A DNA stretch of 13,548 bases from an uncultured Rubrobacteraceae bacterium (GTDB taxonomy: Bacteria; Actinomycetota; Rubrobacteria; Rubrobacterales; Rubrobacteraceae): the NCBI GenBank assembly GCA_902806105.1, contig CADCVI010000065.1, positions 1 through 13,548 on the forward strand, read 5' to 3'. The notes beneath the pieces are model-generated. The model did not search any database. It was not told the origin of the DNA and worked only from the letters and a program-made list of their open reading frames with translations. Shown in pieces: positions 1 to 6,749 of the stretch. The position numbers were made by a program, and so were the translations under genes. The first letter of the stretch is position 1. Each line of letters opens with the position of its first letter.

Positions 1-1
1 G

Positions 2-127
2 CAGTATGCGGTGGTGGATCAGTACGCGGCAGAAGCGCAGTACGTGGCGGAGACCCAGTACCCGGTTGGGGCACAGTATGTGGTGGTGGACCAGGCCCCG
101 GTCGAGGAGCAGTACGTGCCCGTCGTG
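2..127 (+). repeat. Tandem 18-bp repeat encoding QYxxxx hexapeptides
   Basis: Seven consecutive in-register 18-base units start at 2, 20, 38, 56, 74, 92 and 110. Each begins with CAGTA(T/C), except the sixth, which begins CAGGCC. They encode units such as QYAVVD, QYAAEA, QYVAET and QYVVVD. Units diverge at positions 3-6 but keep the length exactly, and the array probably continues upstream of the window. It is followed by a two-unit PEPVLP-like proline repeat. Confidence 0.8.
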
Positions 128-583
128 CCCGAGCCCGTCCTCCCCGAACCGGTTTTGCCCGACCCCGCGCTGCTCGACCCGGTCGCTCCGCTCGAGAAGG
201 TGATCGAGGAGGCTCCGCTGGTGCCGGCTGCGCTCCCGGCGCCCGCAACCGAGAGCCTCGGCTATGTGGAGCCCGTCGTGACCGACGCGCTGCCGGTGGT
301 TCCAGCGGACGCGCCGGCCGAGCCCGTCGCCGCTCCCGTCGAGGAAGAGGCCCCGGAAAACACTGCTACCGTCGAAAGCACACAGCCCGCCGCTGCGGTT
401 GCGGAGGCCGGGACTCCTCAGGACGCCGATTGCGGCGATGAGAACAGTGAGGTCTCGGCCACCAGCAAGGCCGTCGCCAAGGGCGGCGCGACCGCAACGA
501 GCAAGCGGGTCGTCGCCGACCCCTGCGGAACCGGAACCTCCAGCGCGACCGCGCGGGCTTCGAGCAGCAGCGAGGACCGCTAG
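2..583 (+). CDS. C-terminal part of an unrecognised Pro/Ala/Val/Glu-rich repeat protein (5' end outside window)
   Basis: The frame is open to the left edge, so the true start lies outside; a GTG at 11 is only an internal codon of the repeat. I do not recognise the family. The visible 193 residues begin with seven hexapeptide units of the form QYxxxx, pass into a PEPVLP-type proline stretch, then a long acidic Ala/Pro/Glu/Val-rich segment with no predicted globular core. The tail is rich in Ser, Thr and Ala (SATSKAVAKGG, TSSATARASSSSEDR) and carries the only two cysteines (DADCGDE and ADPCGTG). No transmembrane segment or sortase motif is visible in this part. Third codon positions are mostly G/C, as in the neighbouring genes, which supports real coding. 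Composition would suit an extended linker or envelope/surface protein, but that is inference only. It ends with TAG 13 bases before a terminator hairpin and appears transcriptionally separate from tilS. Confidence 0.6.
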   Translation, partial: QYAVVDQYAAEAQYVAETQYPVGAQYVVVDQAPVEEQYVPVVPEPVLPEPVLPDPALLDPVAPLEKVIEEAPLVPAALPAPATESLGYVEPVVTDALPVVPADAPAEPVAAPVEEEAPENTATVESTQPAAAVAEAGTPQDADCGDENSEVSATSKAVAKGGATATSKRVVADPCGTGTSSATARASSSSEDR

Positions 584-595
584 GGGAGAAAGCCC

Positions 596-623
596 GGAGT
601 CCCGCCCCCGGCGGCGGGACTCC
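596..623 (+). terminator. Hairpin terminator after the repeat-protein gene
   Basis: A perfect 11-bp inverted repeat, GGAGTCCCGCC (596-606) with GGCGGGACTCC (613-623), closes a 6-base loop. It starts 13 bases after the stop codon. The downstream tract (ttcgcctctgctt) is pyrimidine-rich but has no true T-run, so it is a plausible but not canonical rho-independent terminator. Confidence 0.6.
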
Positions 624-655
624 TTCGCCTCTGCTTCACGCCTGCGCCTAGCGTT

Positions 656-686
656 TTGGCGCGTCCTTTCGTCTGGCTTCTACAAT
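656..686 (+). promoter_or_regulatory. Probable tilS promoter
   Basis: TACAAT at 681-686 matches the -10 consensus at 5 of 6 positions. The -35 is poor; the best candidate is TTGGCG at 656-661 with a long 19-bp spacer. The -10 ends only 8 bases before the tilS GTG, so transcription should start at or within a couple of bases of that codon. Confidence 0.5.
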
Positions 687-694
687 GATCTACC

Positions 695-2035
695 GTGAGG
701 ACCTCCCGTTTCTCGGCAGCCGTCGGCCGGACCGTAGCACGCTATGGTATGGATCTGTCGCGCCCCGTTGCCCTGGTCTCCGGCGGTCCGGATTCCGTGG
801 CGTTGCTACGCGTGATGGTCGAGCTCGGGGCCCATCCCGTCGTCCTGCACGTCGACTACGGCCTGCGCGGTGAGGAGTCCCTGGGGGACGCGGAGTTTGT
901 CCGAAAGCTCTGTGCGGGGTTGGGTCTTGCGTGCGAGCTCAGGCGCTTCCGCATCGGTGGGTCCAACCTACAAGAAGAGGCGCGCCGCGGCCGGTACGAG
1001 CTCGCGCAGGAGCTCGCCGACGAGCGGGGGCTCTCCGCCATCGTAACGGGCCACACGGCCGACGACGTGGCCGAGACGGTGCTCTTGAACCTCGCGCGGG
1101 GCTCGGGGGCTCGGGGCCTCTCCGGGATACCGCCTGTTCGGGGCCGCCTGGCTCGCCCCCTCATACACAGGCAGAGGGTGGAGATACTCCGGTACCTGGA
1201 GGCCCTGGGCCAGCCCTTCCGGACGGATTCCACGAACCTCGCTCCGAAGTACGCGCGCAACCGCGTCCGCCTGGAGGTTCTGCCGATCCTCGAAGAGCTG
1301 TACCCCGGGGCTGGCGGCAACCTGGCGCGCGCGGCCGGTCTCCTGCGCGAGGACCTGGAGGTTCTGGAAGGCATGGCCCGTGCGGCCCTGCGCCGGCGTG
1401 GGGACGAGCTTCTCGTGCCGTTCGACGAGCTCGAAGCGATGCCGCTCGCGCTACGCCGGCACGTCGTCCGCGAGGCCTACTCAACGCTGCTGCCCGGGGC
1501 GCCCCCCCTGGGCTCCGCCGCCGTCGAGGGTGTCCTGCGGCTCGCCGAGCGGCAGGGAGGGACGCGGGAGCTGCACCTGCCGGGCGGTGTCATGGCCGTC
1601 GCCCGTCCCGGGGGAGAACTCGCCTTCCATGGCGAGCGGGAGCCGGTGCCTCCCGGGGAGCAGGTCTTGTGTTCTGGCACGAGTTCCTTCGGGCGCTGGG
1701 TCTTCGGGATGGAGGAGGAGGCGAGCCTCGGAGGACGGGACGCCGCCCGGCCGGAGGTTGCTTACCTGGACGGCTCCCTCGGGCCGTACCGGGTGCGGAC
1801 TGTGCGCGAGGGGGATACTATTCGTCCGTTGGGCCTCGGAGGCACCAAGAAAGTCTACAAGGCGATGAAGGACAGGAAGGTTCCGAGGGACTTCAGGGCG
1901 CGGATGCCGGTCGTCGTCGATCGGAGCGGAGAGGTCGCCTGGGTCCCCATGGGCGAGGTCGACGAGGGACACAAGGTTGGCGAGGGGACGGGGCAGGTAG
2001 TCCGGCTGGAGGTGCTACGGAGCGCGTGGAGATGA
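695..2035 (+). CDS. tilS: tRNA(Ile)-lysidine synthase TilS
   Basis: TilS uses ATP and lysine to convert C34 of the CAU anticodon of a minor tRNA-Ile into lysidine, which switches both its charging and its codon reading to AUA/Ile; it is a cytosolic N-type PP-ATPase. The PP-loop SGGPDS is at residues 29-34, followed by VLHVDYGLRG and the TGHTADDVAETVLLNLARGSG block, then RPLI and YARNRVR, all standard for the family. The C-terminal TilS domain is recognisable from about residue 365 (GDTIRPLGLGGTKKVYKAM, then KVPRDFR, PVVVDRSGEVAWVP). The length of 446 aa is normal for a TilS with this C-terminal domain. I chose GTG 695 because it supplies the usual N-terminal helix before the PP-loop. ATG 749 (residue 19) is the alternative, but it has no Shine-Dalgarno either. 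The gene is followed without a gap by hpt, the common bacterial tilS-hpt pairing. Confidence 0.96.
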   Translation: MRTSRFSAAVGRTVARYGMDLSRPVALVSGGPDSVALLRVMVELGAHPVVLHVDYGLRGEESLGDAEFVRKLCAGLGLACELRRFRIGGSNLQEEARRGRYELAQELADERGLSAIVTGHTADDVAETVLLNLARGSGARGLSGIPPVRGRLARPLIHRQRVEILRYLEALGQPFRTDSTNLAPKYARNRVRLEVLPILEELYPGAGGNLARAAGLLREDLEVLEGMARAALRRRGDELLVPFDELEAMPLALRRHVVREAYSTLLPGAPPLGSAAVEGVLRLAERQGGTRELHLPGGVMAVARPGGELAFHGEREPVPPGEQVLCSGTSSFGRWVFGMEEEASLGGRDAARPEVAYLDGSLGPYRVRTVREGDTIRPLGLGGTKKVYKAMKDRKVPRDFRARMPVVVDRSGEVAWVPMGEVDEGHKVGEGTGQVVRLEVLRSAWR

Positions 2036-2040
2036 CGAGC

Positions 2041-2583
2041 ATGATGGGTGACGTCGCCGAGGTCCTCGTGCCCTCGGCCGGCATCCAGGAGAAGGTAAGC
2101 GAGATGGGGGAGCGCATCACCCGCGACTACGAGGGCGAGCGGCTCCTGCTCGTCGGCGTCCTGCGCGGGGCGGTAGTGGTCATGGGCGACCTCATGCGCA
2201 GGATAGATCTGCCGTGCGAGATCGACTTCATGGACATAAGCTCCTACGGGTCCGGCACCTCTTCCAGCGGGGTCGTCCGGATCCTCAAGGACCTCGAAGA
2301 AGACATAAGCGGACGCCACGTCCTCGTCGTCGAGGACATCATCGACACCGGGCTGACGCTCTCTTACCTGCTGCGTTCCCTCCGGGCGCGCAAGCCCGCA
2401 TCTTTAGAGATCTTCGCCCTGCTCTCCAAGCCGTCGCGGCGCAGGGTCGAGCTCGACGTGAAGTACCTCGGCTTCGAGGTGCCGGACGAGTTCGTCGTGG
2501 GCTACGGTCTGGATTACGCCGGGGCCTACCGCAACCTCCCCGACATCTGCATCCTGAAGGAGGAGATCTTCGCCGGTTCCTGA
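2041..2583 (+). CDS. hpt: Hypoxanthine-guanine phosphoribosyltransferase
   Basis: This purine-salvage enzyme transfers the 5-phosphoribosyl group of PRPP to hypoxanthine or guanine, giving IMP or GMP. The PRPP-binding signature VVEDIIDTGLT is plain (E98-D99 bind ribose and D102 is the expected general base by family knowledge). Also present are the flexible-loop SSYGSGTSSSG, the FMDISSYG strand and the C-terminal GFEVPDEFVVGYGLDYA..YRNLP block that holds the purine. From ATG 2041 the protein is 180 aa and its N-terminus (MMGDVAEVLV) matches the length of typical Hpt proteins, with GGAG at 2028-2031 spaced 9 bases upstream. An in-frame ATG at 2032 would overlap the tilS stop as ATGA and add three residues; it lacks a properly spaced ribosome site but cannot be excluded. 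Translation is probably coupled to tilS. Only a weak 5-bp hairpin (2586-2599) follows, so readthrough towards ftsH is possible. Confidence 0.94.
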   Translation: MMGDVAEVLVPSAGIQEKVSEMGERITRDYEGERLLLVGVLRGAVVVMGDLMRRIDLPCEIDFMDISSYGSGTSSSGVVRILKDLEEDISGRHVLVVEDIIDTGLTLSYLLRSLRARKPASLEIFALLSKPSRRRVELDVKYLGFEVPDEFVVGYGLDYAGAYRNLPDICILKEEIFAGS

Positions 2584-2622
2584 GCCCGGCACCCGCCGGC
2601 GGTTGTGGTATCTGCGACAGGC

Positions 2623-2649
2623 TTGCTTTGATAAGAGGGGTAGTATAAT
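2623..2649 (+). promoter_or_regulatory. ftsH promoter (TATAAT)
   Basis: A perfect -10 hexamer TATAAT lies at 2644-2649 in an AT-richer gap between hpt and ftsH. The -35 is uncertain: TTGCTT at 2623-2628 with a short 15-bp spacer is the best fit. The predicted start near 2656 gives a leader of about 32 bases that carries the Shine-Dalgarno of ftsH. Confidence 0.6.
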
Positions 2650-2687
2650 CTCCGCAGTTTCCAAATCTCAGGAGAGGTAAAAAAGAG

Positions 2688-4574
2688 TTGGGCAGATTCC
2701 TAAGAAGTGGCGGGCTTTATTTCGTTATTCTTGTCATCTTCGCAATAGTCCTTGTCAACCTTATCCGCACCGGCAGCCCCGATGCCACGGAGATGACCTC
2801 CGAGGACTTCGAGAAGGCCGTGGCCGATCGCTCGTTCGTCCTCGACGACGAGCAGAACCCCCTGACCGTCAAGGACGAGGACCAGACCGTTACCGGCGTC
2901 CTCGACACGCCGGGCGAGAACGACAAGTTCGAGTTCCCCTATGCCGAGGATTACGACATCGCGCGCACCCTCGGCGAGGCCAATATCGCTTACACGACCG
3001 ATCCGCAGAACACCGGGTTCTGGCTCGGTCTGCTGGGCACCATCGGTCCGCTGCTTATCTTCCTGCTCCTCTTCCTGTTCCTCATGAGCTCCATGCAGGG
3101 CGGCGGCAACAGGGTGATGAGCTTCGGCAAGAGCCGTGCGCGCAGGATGACCAAGGATTCGCCGAAGGTCACCTTCGCGGACGTCGCCGGGGCCGACGAG
3201 GCGGTGCAGGAGCTCACGGAGATCAAGGAGTTCCTCGAGTCGCCGCAGAAGTTCCAGAAGCTCGGGGCGCGCATCCCGAAGGGCGCCCTTCTGGTCGGCC
3301 CTCCGGGTACCGGCAAGACGCTCCTGGCGCGGGCCGTGGCCGGGGAGGCCGGGGTGCCCTTCTTCAGCATCTCGGGCTCGGACTTCGTGGAGATGTTCGT
3401 CGGCGTCGGCGCGAGCCGGGTGCGCGACCTCTTCGAGCAGGCCAAGCAGAACAGCCCGTGCATCATCTTCATGGACGAGATCGACGCTGTCGGCAGGCAG
3501 CGCGGGGCGGGCTTGGGCGGCGGGCACGACGAGCGCGAGCAGACCCTGAACCAGCTTCTCGTGGAGATGGACGGCTTCGACGCTAAGGGCGGGATCATCA
3601 TGATCGCCGCCACCAACCGCCCGGACATCCTCGACCCGGCGCTCCTCAGGCCGGGCAGGTTCGACCGTCAGATCGTGGTCGACAGGCCGGATCTGCCGGG
3701 CCGCGAGAGGATCCTGCACGTCCACACGAGGGGCAAGCCGCTCGGCGACGGCATCAAGATCGAGACGCTCGCCCGTTCGACGCCCGGCTTCACCGGTGCC
3801 GATCTCGCGAACCTCGTGAACGAGGCCGCGCTCCTGGCGGCTCGTCACGACAAGGACCAGATCGACATGTCCGAGATGGAAGAGGCGATCGACCGGGTCA
3901 TCGCCGGTCCCGAGAGGAAGACCCGCCTCATCTCCGTCAAGGAGAAGGAGATCACGGCGTACCACGAGGCCGGGCACGCCATCGTCGGCGCGCTCCTGCC
4001 CGAGGCCGACCCGGTCCACAAGATCTCGATCATCCCGCGCGGCCAGGCTCTGGGCGTCACCATGAGCCTGCCGACGGAGGATAGGTTCATGATGAGCCGC
4101 GGCCAGCTTATGGCGCAGCTCGCGATGATGCTCGGCGGCAGGGCTGCCGAGAGGGTGACGTTCGACGAGATCACCACCGGCGCCTCCAACGACCTCGAAC
4201 GGGTAACGCAGACCTCGCGCCAGATGGTCACGCGCTACGGGATGAGCGAGAAGCTCGGCCCGATGTCGCTCGGCCACAACAACGGCCAGGTCTTTCTCGG
4301 GCGCGAGATGTCCTCGCAGCCCGACTACTCCGACGAGATCGCGTTCCAGATCGACAAGGAGATCCGGCGCATCGTCGACGAGTCGTACGACACGGCCGAG
4401 GACCTGCTCATCCGCAACCGCCGGCTGCTCGAGAAGCTCTCGAAGGACCTGATCGAGTACGAGACCGTCGACGCCAAGCACCTCAAGCGTCTCGTCGATG
4501 AGTTCGCAGTGGACCGTCCGCCGAACCTGGAGAAGTTCGACCGCGACTACAACAGCAGCTACCAGCAGGACTAG
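2688..4574 (+). CDS. ftsH: ATP-dependent zinc metalloprotease FtsH
   Basis: FtsH is the membrane-anchored AAA+ protease that extracts and degrades misfolded membrane proteins and short-lived regulators. The start is TTG 2688, set by a strong Shine-Dalgarno AGGAGAGG (2670-2677) and by the N-terminal membrane segment that begins at once (about residues 9-26). An extracytoplasmic segment of about 85 residues leads to a second membrane helix near residues 110-135. The AAA+ module has Walker A GPPGTGKT (204-211), Walker B IIFMDE (ending D263-E264) and the second region of homology around [21 protein letters not shown] (from 308). The protease domain has the zinc motif HEAGH (426-430) and the third ligand D502 in TTGASND. 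A helical tail ends the 628-aa protein, a normal length. All catalytic residues are intact. folP begins directly after the TAG stop. Confidence 0.97.
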   Translation: MGRFLRSGGLYFVILVIFAIVLVNLIRTGSPDATEMTSEDFEKAVADRSFVLDDEQNPLTVKDEDQTVTGVLDTPGENDKFEFPYAEDYDIARTLGEANIAYTTDPQNTGFWLGLLGTIGPLLIFLLLFLFLMSSMQGGGNRVMSFGKSRARRMTKDSPKVTFADVAGADEAVQELTEIKEFLESPQKFQKLGARIPKGALLVGPPGTGKTLLARAVAGEAGVPFFSISGSDFVEMFVGVGASRVRDLFEQAKQNSPCIIFMDEIDAVGRQRGAGLGGGHDEREQTLNQLLVEMDGFDAKGGIIMIAATNRPDILDPALLRPGRFDRQIVVDRPDLPGRERILHVHTRGKPLGDGIKIETLARSTPGFTGADLANLVNEAALLAARHDKDQIDMSEMEEAIDRVIAGPERKTRLISVKEKEITAYHEAGHAIVGALLPEADPVHKISIIPRGQALGVTMSLPTEDRFMMSRGQLMAQLAMMLGGRAAERVTFDEITTGASNDLERVTQTSRQMVTRYGMSEKLGPMSLGHNNGQVFLGREMSSQPDYSDEIAFQIDKEIRRIVDESYDTAEDLLIRNRRLLEKLSKDLIEYETVDAKHLKRLVDEFAVDRPPNLEKFDRDYNSSYQQD

Positions 4575-5429
4575 TTGCTGAGGCGTAGCAACGACCTGCA
4601 CGACGGGACCGGGCACCCATCTCTGGGGCCCGGTCCCGTCCTTTTCGGCATCCTCAACGTCACCCCGGACTCCTTCTCCGACGGCGGCGAGTTTTTCGGC
4701 GCCGGACCCGCCGTTGCTCGGGCCATCGAGCTCCTCGACGAGGGCGCGCACGTCCTGGACGTAGGTGGCGAGTCCACCCGTCCCGGCTCTGACCCGGTCA
4801 GCCCCGACGAAGAAACACGCCGGGTCGTGCCGGTCGTTCGGGGCGTCTTGCAGGCGCGTCCCGAAACCACGATCTCCGTGGATACCTACCGCGCCTCCAC
4901 CGCCGAGGCCGCCCTCGACGCGGGGGCCTCGATGGTCAACGACGTTACCGCTCTCGGCGGAGACTCGCGCATGGCGGGGCTGGTCGCCGAGAGGGGCTGC
5001 CCGGTCGTCCTCATGCACATGCTCGGCGAGCCCAAGACCATGCAGCAGGATCCGCGTTACGGCGACGTCGTCGGCGAGGTGCGCGACTACCTCGCCGCAA
5101 GGGCGGAGGAGGCCATCGCCGCCGGCATCGACCCTTCGAACGTTGTCCTGGATCCGGGTATAGGTTTCGGGAAGACGCTCGAGCACAACCTCAAGCTGCT
5201 CGGCGAGCTGGATGCGATCGCGGACCTCGGTTTTCCCGTCCTGGTAGGAACCTCACGCAAGGGATTCCTGGGCAAGATCACGGGCTCCGACGACCCCAGA
5301 GAGCGGGTCTTCGGCACCGTCGCGACCAGCGTCATGGCCTACGAGCGGGGCGCTACCCTGTTCCGTGTCCACGATGTTCGGGCCAACCGGGAGGCGCTAC
5401 AGGTAGCGGCGGCTGTCAGCGGGATCTGA
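4575..5429 (+). CDS. folP: Dihydropteroate synthase
   Basis: FolP condenses 6-hydroxymethyl-dihydropterin pyrophosphate with p-aminobenzoate to form dihydropteroate; it is the sulfonamide target. Motifs in order are NVTPDSFSDGG (28-38), GGESTRPG, VNDVTAL, VVLMHMLGEPKTMQ, VVLDPGIGFGKT, the pterin/sulfa-site loop GTSRKGF (225-231) and a C-terminal RVHDV. The fold and all signature residues look complete at 284 aa. The start is awkward. No ATG or GTG occurs in frame before the first conserved strand; TTG 4575, abutting the ftsH TAG, is the only standard candidate (AGGA at 4567-4570 is close, 4 bases), otherwise CTG codons. About 20 N-terminal residues are therefore non-conserved and are encoded by a perfect hairpin (4602-4640). 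The gene is translationally linked to ftsH upstream and to the Clp-N-like ORF downstream. Confidence 0.95.
   Translation: MLRRSNDLHDGTGHPSLGPGPVLFGILNVTPDSFSDGGEFFGAGPAVARAIELLDEGAHVLDVGGESTRPGSDPVSPDEETRRVVPVVRGVLQARPETTISVDTYRASTAEAALDAGASMVNDVTALGGDSRMAGLVAERGCPVVLMHMLGEPKTMQQDPRYGDVVGEVRDYLAARAEEAIAAGIDPSNVVLDPGIGFGKTLEHNLKLLGELDAIADLGFPVLVGTSRKGFLGKITGSDDPRERVFGTVATSVMAYERGATLFRVHDVRANREALQVAAAVSGI
4602..4640 (+). terminator. Terminator/attenuator-like hairpin inside the folP 5' coding region
   Basis: A perfect 13-bp stem pairs GACGGGACCGGGC (4602-4614) with GCCCGGTCCCGTC (4628-4640). After a bulged A it continues with CCCA/TGGG, closing a TCTC loop. CTTTTC follows at 4641-4646. In shape this is a rho-independent terminator 28 bases past the ftsH stop, yet it lies in the folP frame (codons 10-22). 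Confidence 0.65.
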
Positions 5430-5438
5430 GGGGGATCC

Positions 5439-5798
5439 GTGTTCGACGCCCCGAGCTACCGTGCCCGCGAGGTCGAGACCAGAGCAGGCGATGAGGCTCC
5501 GGGATCGGGCCGTGCTTACGTCGACACGGAGCATCTTCTCCTGGCCCTACCGAACGATGCCGGTGCCAGATCGGCTCGATCGCTCGAAGCCGTCGGCGCT
5601 GGGGACGTGGCGGGGCTTCGCGACGAGACGGTGACCTCCGCCCCACTCGTTTCGTCCGAGCAGGAAGCGCCGGAGCTAGCTTGCCTCGATGCAGGAAAGA
5701 TATTGGGAGGCTCGGTTCTCCTGGAGAGCCTTCTACCCGGGCGTATCCGTGTCGGACGGAGGGTCGCGCTGTTCGCGCCGTGTTGGATCTTGGGGTGA
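5439..5798 (+). CDS. Small orphan protein with one degenerate Clp N-terminal repeat (possibly a decaying gene)
   Basis: The first ~52 residues align without gaps to the N-terminus of the ClpC encoded at 9906. About 20 positions are identical, starting at the shared MF, with RAR at 8-10 and YVDTEHLLLAL (27-37) against [11 protein letters not shown] in ClpC. In Clp ATPases this repeat binds adaptors and substrates. Here there is only one repeat, no AAA+ module, and the remainder (about residues 60-119) resembles nothing I know. The GTG start 5439 fits both the alignment and GAGGGGG at 5428-5434, and lies 9 bases after folP. Third codon positions are less G/C-biased than in the neighbours, especially in the second half, which suggests relaxed selection. 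It could be a truncated paralogue drifting into a pseudogene, or a short Clp-N-only protein. Its place between folP and folB implies co-transcription with folate genes. Confidence 0.55.
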   Translation: MFDAPSYRAREVETRAGDEAPGSGRAYVDTEHLLLALPNDAGARSARSLEAVGAGDVAGLRDETVTSAPLVSSEQEAPELACLDAGKILGGSVLLESLLPGRIRVGRRVALFAPCWILG

Positions 5799-5868
5799 GG
5801 ACGGTCGGTATTTGCCGGGAAGCAGGCCGAAGACTCCGCGGCCACGGAGACGAAGTAGGGGAGACCTG

Positions 5869-6255
5869 ATGAAGCCGGGAGAGCGTATGGCGGGCGGGGC
5901 ACGAAAATTTCGGGCAGGCGTGATGGGTCTCCTGGTACACGTCCGCTGCGGGGTGAGCGAGGAGGAGCGCGCGCTCCCACAGACCCTGCGGGTCGACCTG
6001 GACTATGCGTACGAGGCCGGAGGAGGCGACGAGCTGGCCGGGACCGTGGATTACGGGGCGCTGATCGAGGGTGTGGCCGGACTTCTGGAGGGGGACGAGT
6101 TCAAGCTTCTCGAGACGGGGGTGTGCCGGGTCGGGGACCACGTCTTGGGCAGCTTCCCGGCGGTCGAGGAGGTGACCGTCTGCGTCACCAAGGTCGGGGT
6201 GCCCGTGGCTCGCACCCTCTCCGGCGCCTCGGTCACGGCGACCTTCCGTCGTTGA
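5869..6255 (+). CDS. folB: Dihydroneopterin aldolase
   Basis: FolB cleaves 7,8-dihydroneopterin to 6-hydroxymethyl-7,8-dihydropterin and glycolaldehyde, feeding FolK. The 128-aa protein shows the family landmarks: CGVSEEER near 27-34 with the N-terminal glutamate, VDLDY, the TVDYGAL active-site stretch (Y62), the pterin-anchoring glutamate E82 in LLET, and lysine K108 in VTKVGVPV. The usual KP is KV here, and the common HG before the first Glu is RCG; both are tolerated variations. ATG 5869 has AGGGGAGA at 5857-5864; ATG 5887 is an alternative that removes six residues. The same frame is open back to 5689, but that extension shows no FolB similarity. A 70-base gap separates it from the Clp-N-like ORF, and its TGA overlaps the folK start as TTGA. 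Confidence 0.92.
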   Translation: MKPGERMAGGARKFRAGVMGLLVHVRCGVSEEERALPQTLRVDLDYAYEAGGGDELAGTVDYGALIEGVAGLLEGDEFKLLETGVCRVGDHVLGSFPAVEEVTVCVTKVGVPVARTLSGASVTATFRR

Positions 6256-6749
6256 AGCGGGCGTTTCTGAGCCTGGGTAGCAACCTCGGGGACCGGCTCG
6301 GGTACCTGCGGGCCGCCGTCGGGGCCGTGGGGCGCGGAGCGCTGGTGGAGGTGCGCGGGATCTCGAAGGTCTACGAGACGGAGCCGGTGGAGGTCGAGGC
6401 CGCGCAGCCCGACTACTTGAACTGCGTGGTAGAGATCGGGTACGGCGCATCCGCGCTGGAACTGCTTCGCTTCTGTCAGGGGATCGAGGCGGCGCTTGGT
6501 CGGGATCGGAAGGGCGAGAAGCTCCCGCGGACGGTAGATATAGACATCCTGGTCTTCGGGGAGGAGGTCTTGGAGGGGCCTTCCCTCGTGGTGCCGCACC
6601 CCGGGTTGGGGCGTCCCTTCAACCTGCGGGGGCTCGTGGATCTCGACCCGGACCTGTATATTCCCGGGCGCGGGACGGTGGGAGAGCTTCTAGAGGGCAT
6701 CTCGCTGGAAGGCGTCGTGGAGTACGGGGAGGAGATTCGGGCTTGCTGA
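6252..6749 (+). CDS. folK: 2-amino-4-hydroxy-6-hydroxymethyldihydropteridine pyrophosphokinase (HPPK)
   Basis: FolK transfers pyrophosphate from ATP to 6-hydroxymethyl-dihydropterin, making the FolP substrate. The protein starts with the typical KRAFLSLGSNLGDR and has YETEPVEV, DYLNCVVEI, then the HPPK signature PRTVDIDIL (92-100) with both metal-binding aspartates, and VVPHPGLGRPFNLRGLVDLDPD. Its 165 aa is the usual size. TTG 6252 is chosen because it places MKRAFLSLGSN at the expected N-terminus and overlaps the folB stop by four bases (TTGA), indicating translational coupling. The upstream open frame inside folB is a shadow. The 3' end overlaps the start of coaX by seven bases. Confidence 0.95.
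   Translation: MKRAFLSLGSNLGDRLGYLRAAVGAVGRGALVEVRGISKVYETEPVEVEAAQPDYLNCVVEIGYGASALELLRFCQGIEAALGRDRKGEKLPRTVDIDILVFGEEVLEGPSLVVPHPGLGRPFNLRGLVDLDPDLYIPGRGTVGELLEGISLEGVVEYGEEIRAC

Noticed and set aside
931..2040. Upstream extension of the hpt frame through tilS
   Set aside because: This stretch is an Arg/Gly/Ala/Pro-rich shadow of tilS; Hpt homology begins only at about 2041.
2586..2599. CCGGC-ACCC-GCCGG hairpin as the hpt terminator
   Set aside because: Only five base pairs and no T-run; such stems are expected by chance in GC-rich DNA.
2700..5186. Very long minus-strand open frame (828 codons) opposite ftsH and folP
   Set aside because: It is antisense to two well-conserved genes and is kept open by their G/C-rich third positions. 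The product is a low-complexity string without any recognisable domain.
5689..5868. N-terminal extension of folB
   Set aside because: The frame is open, but the added residues are basic low-complexity sequence without FolB similarity, and ATG 5869 has a good ribosome site.
5416..6450. Minus-strand frame (344 codons) across the Clp-N-like ORF, folB and folK
   Set aside because: Arg/Pro/Ser-rich with no domain, and antisense to folB and folK whose motifs are clear.
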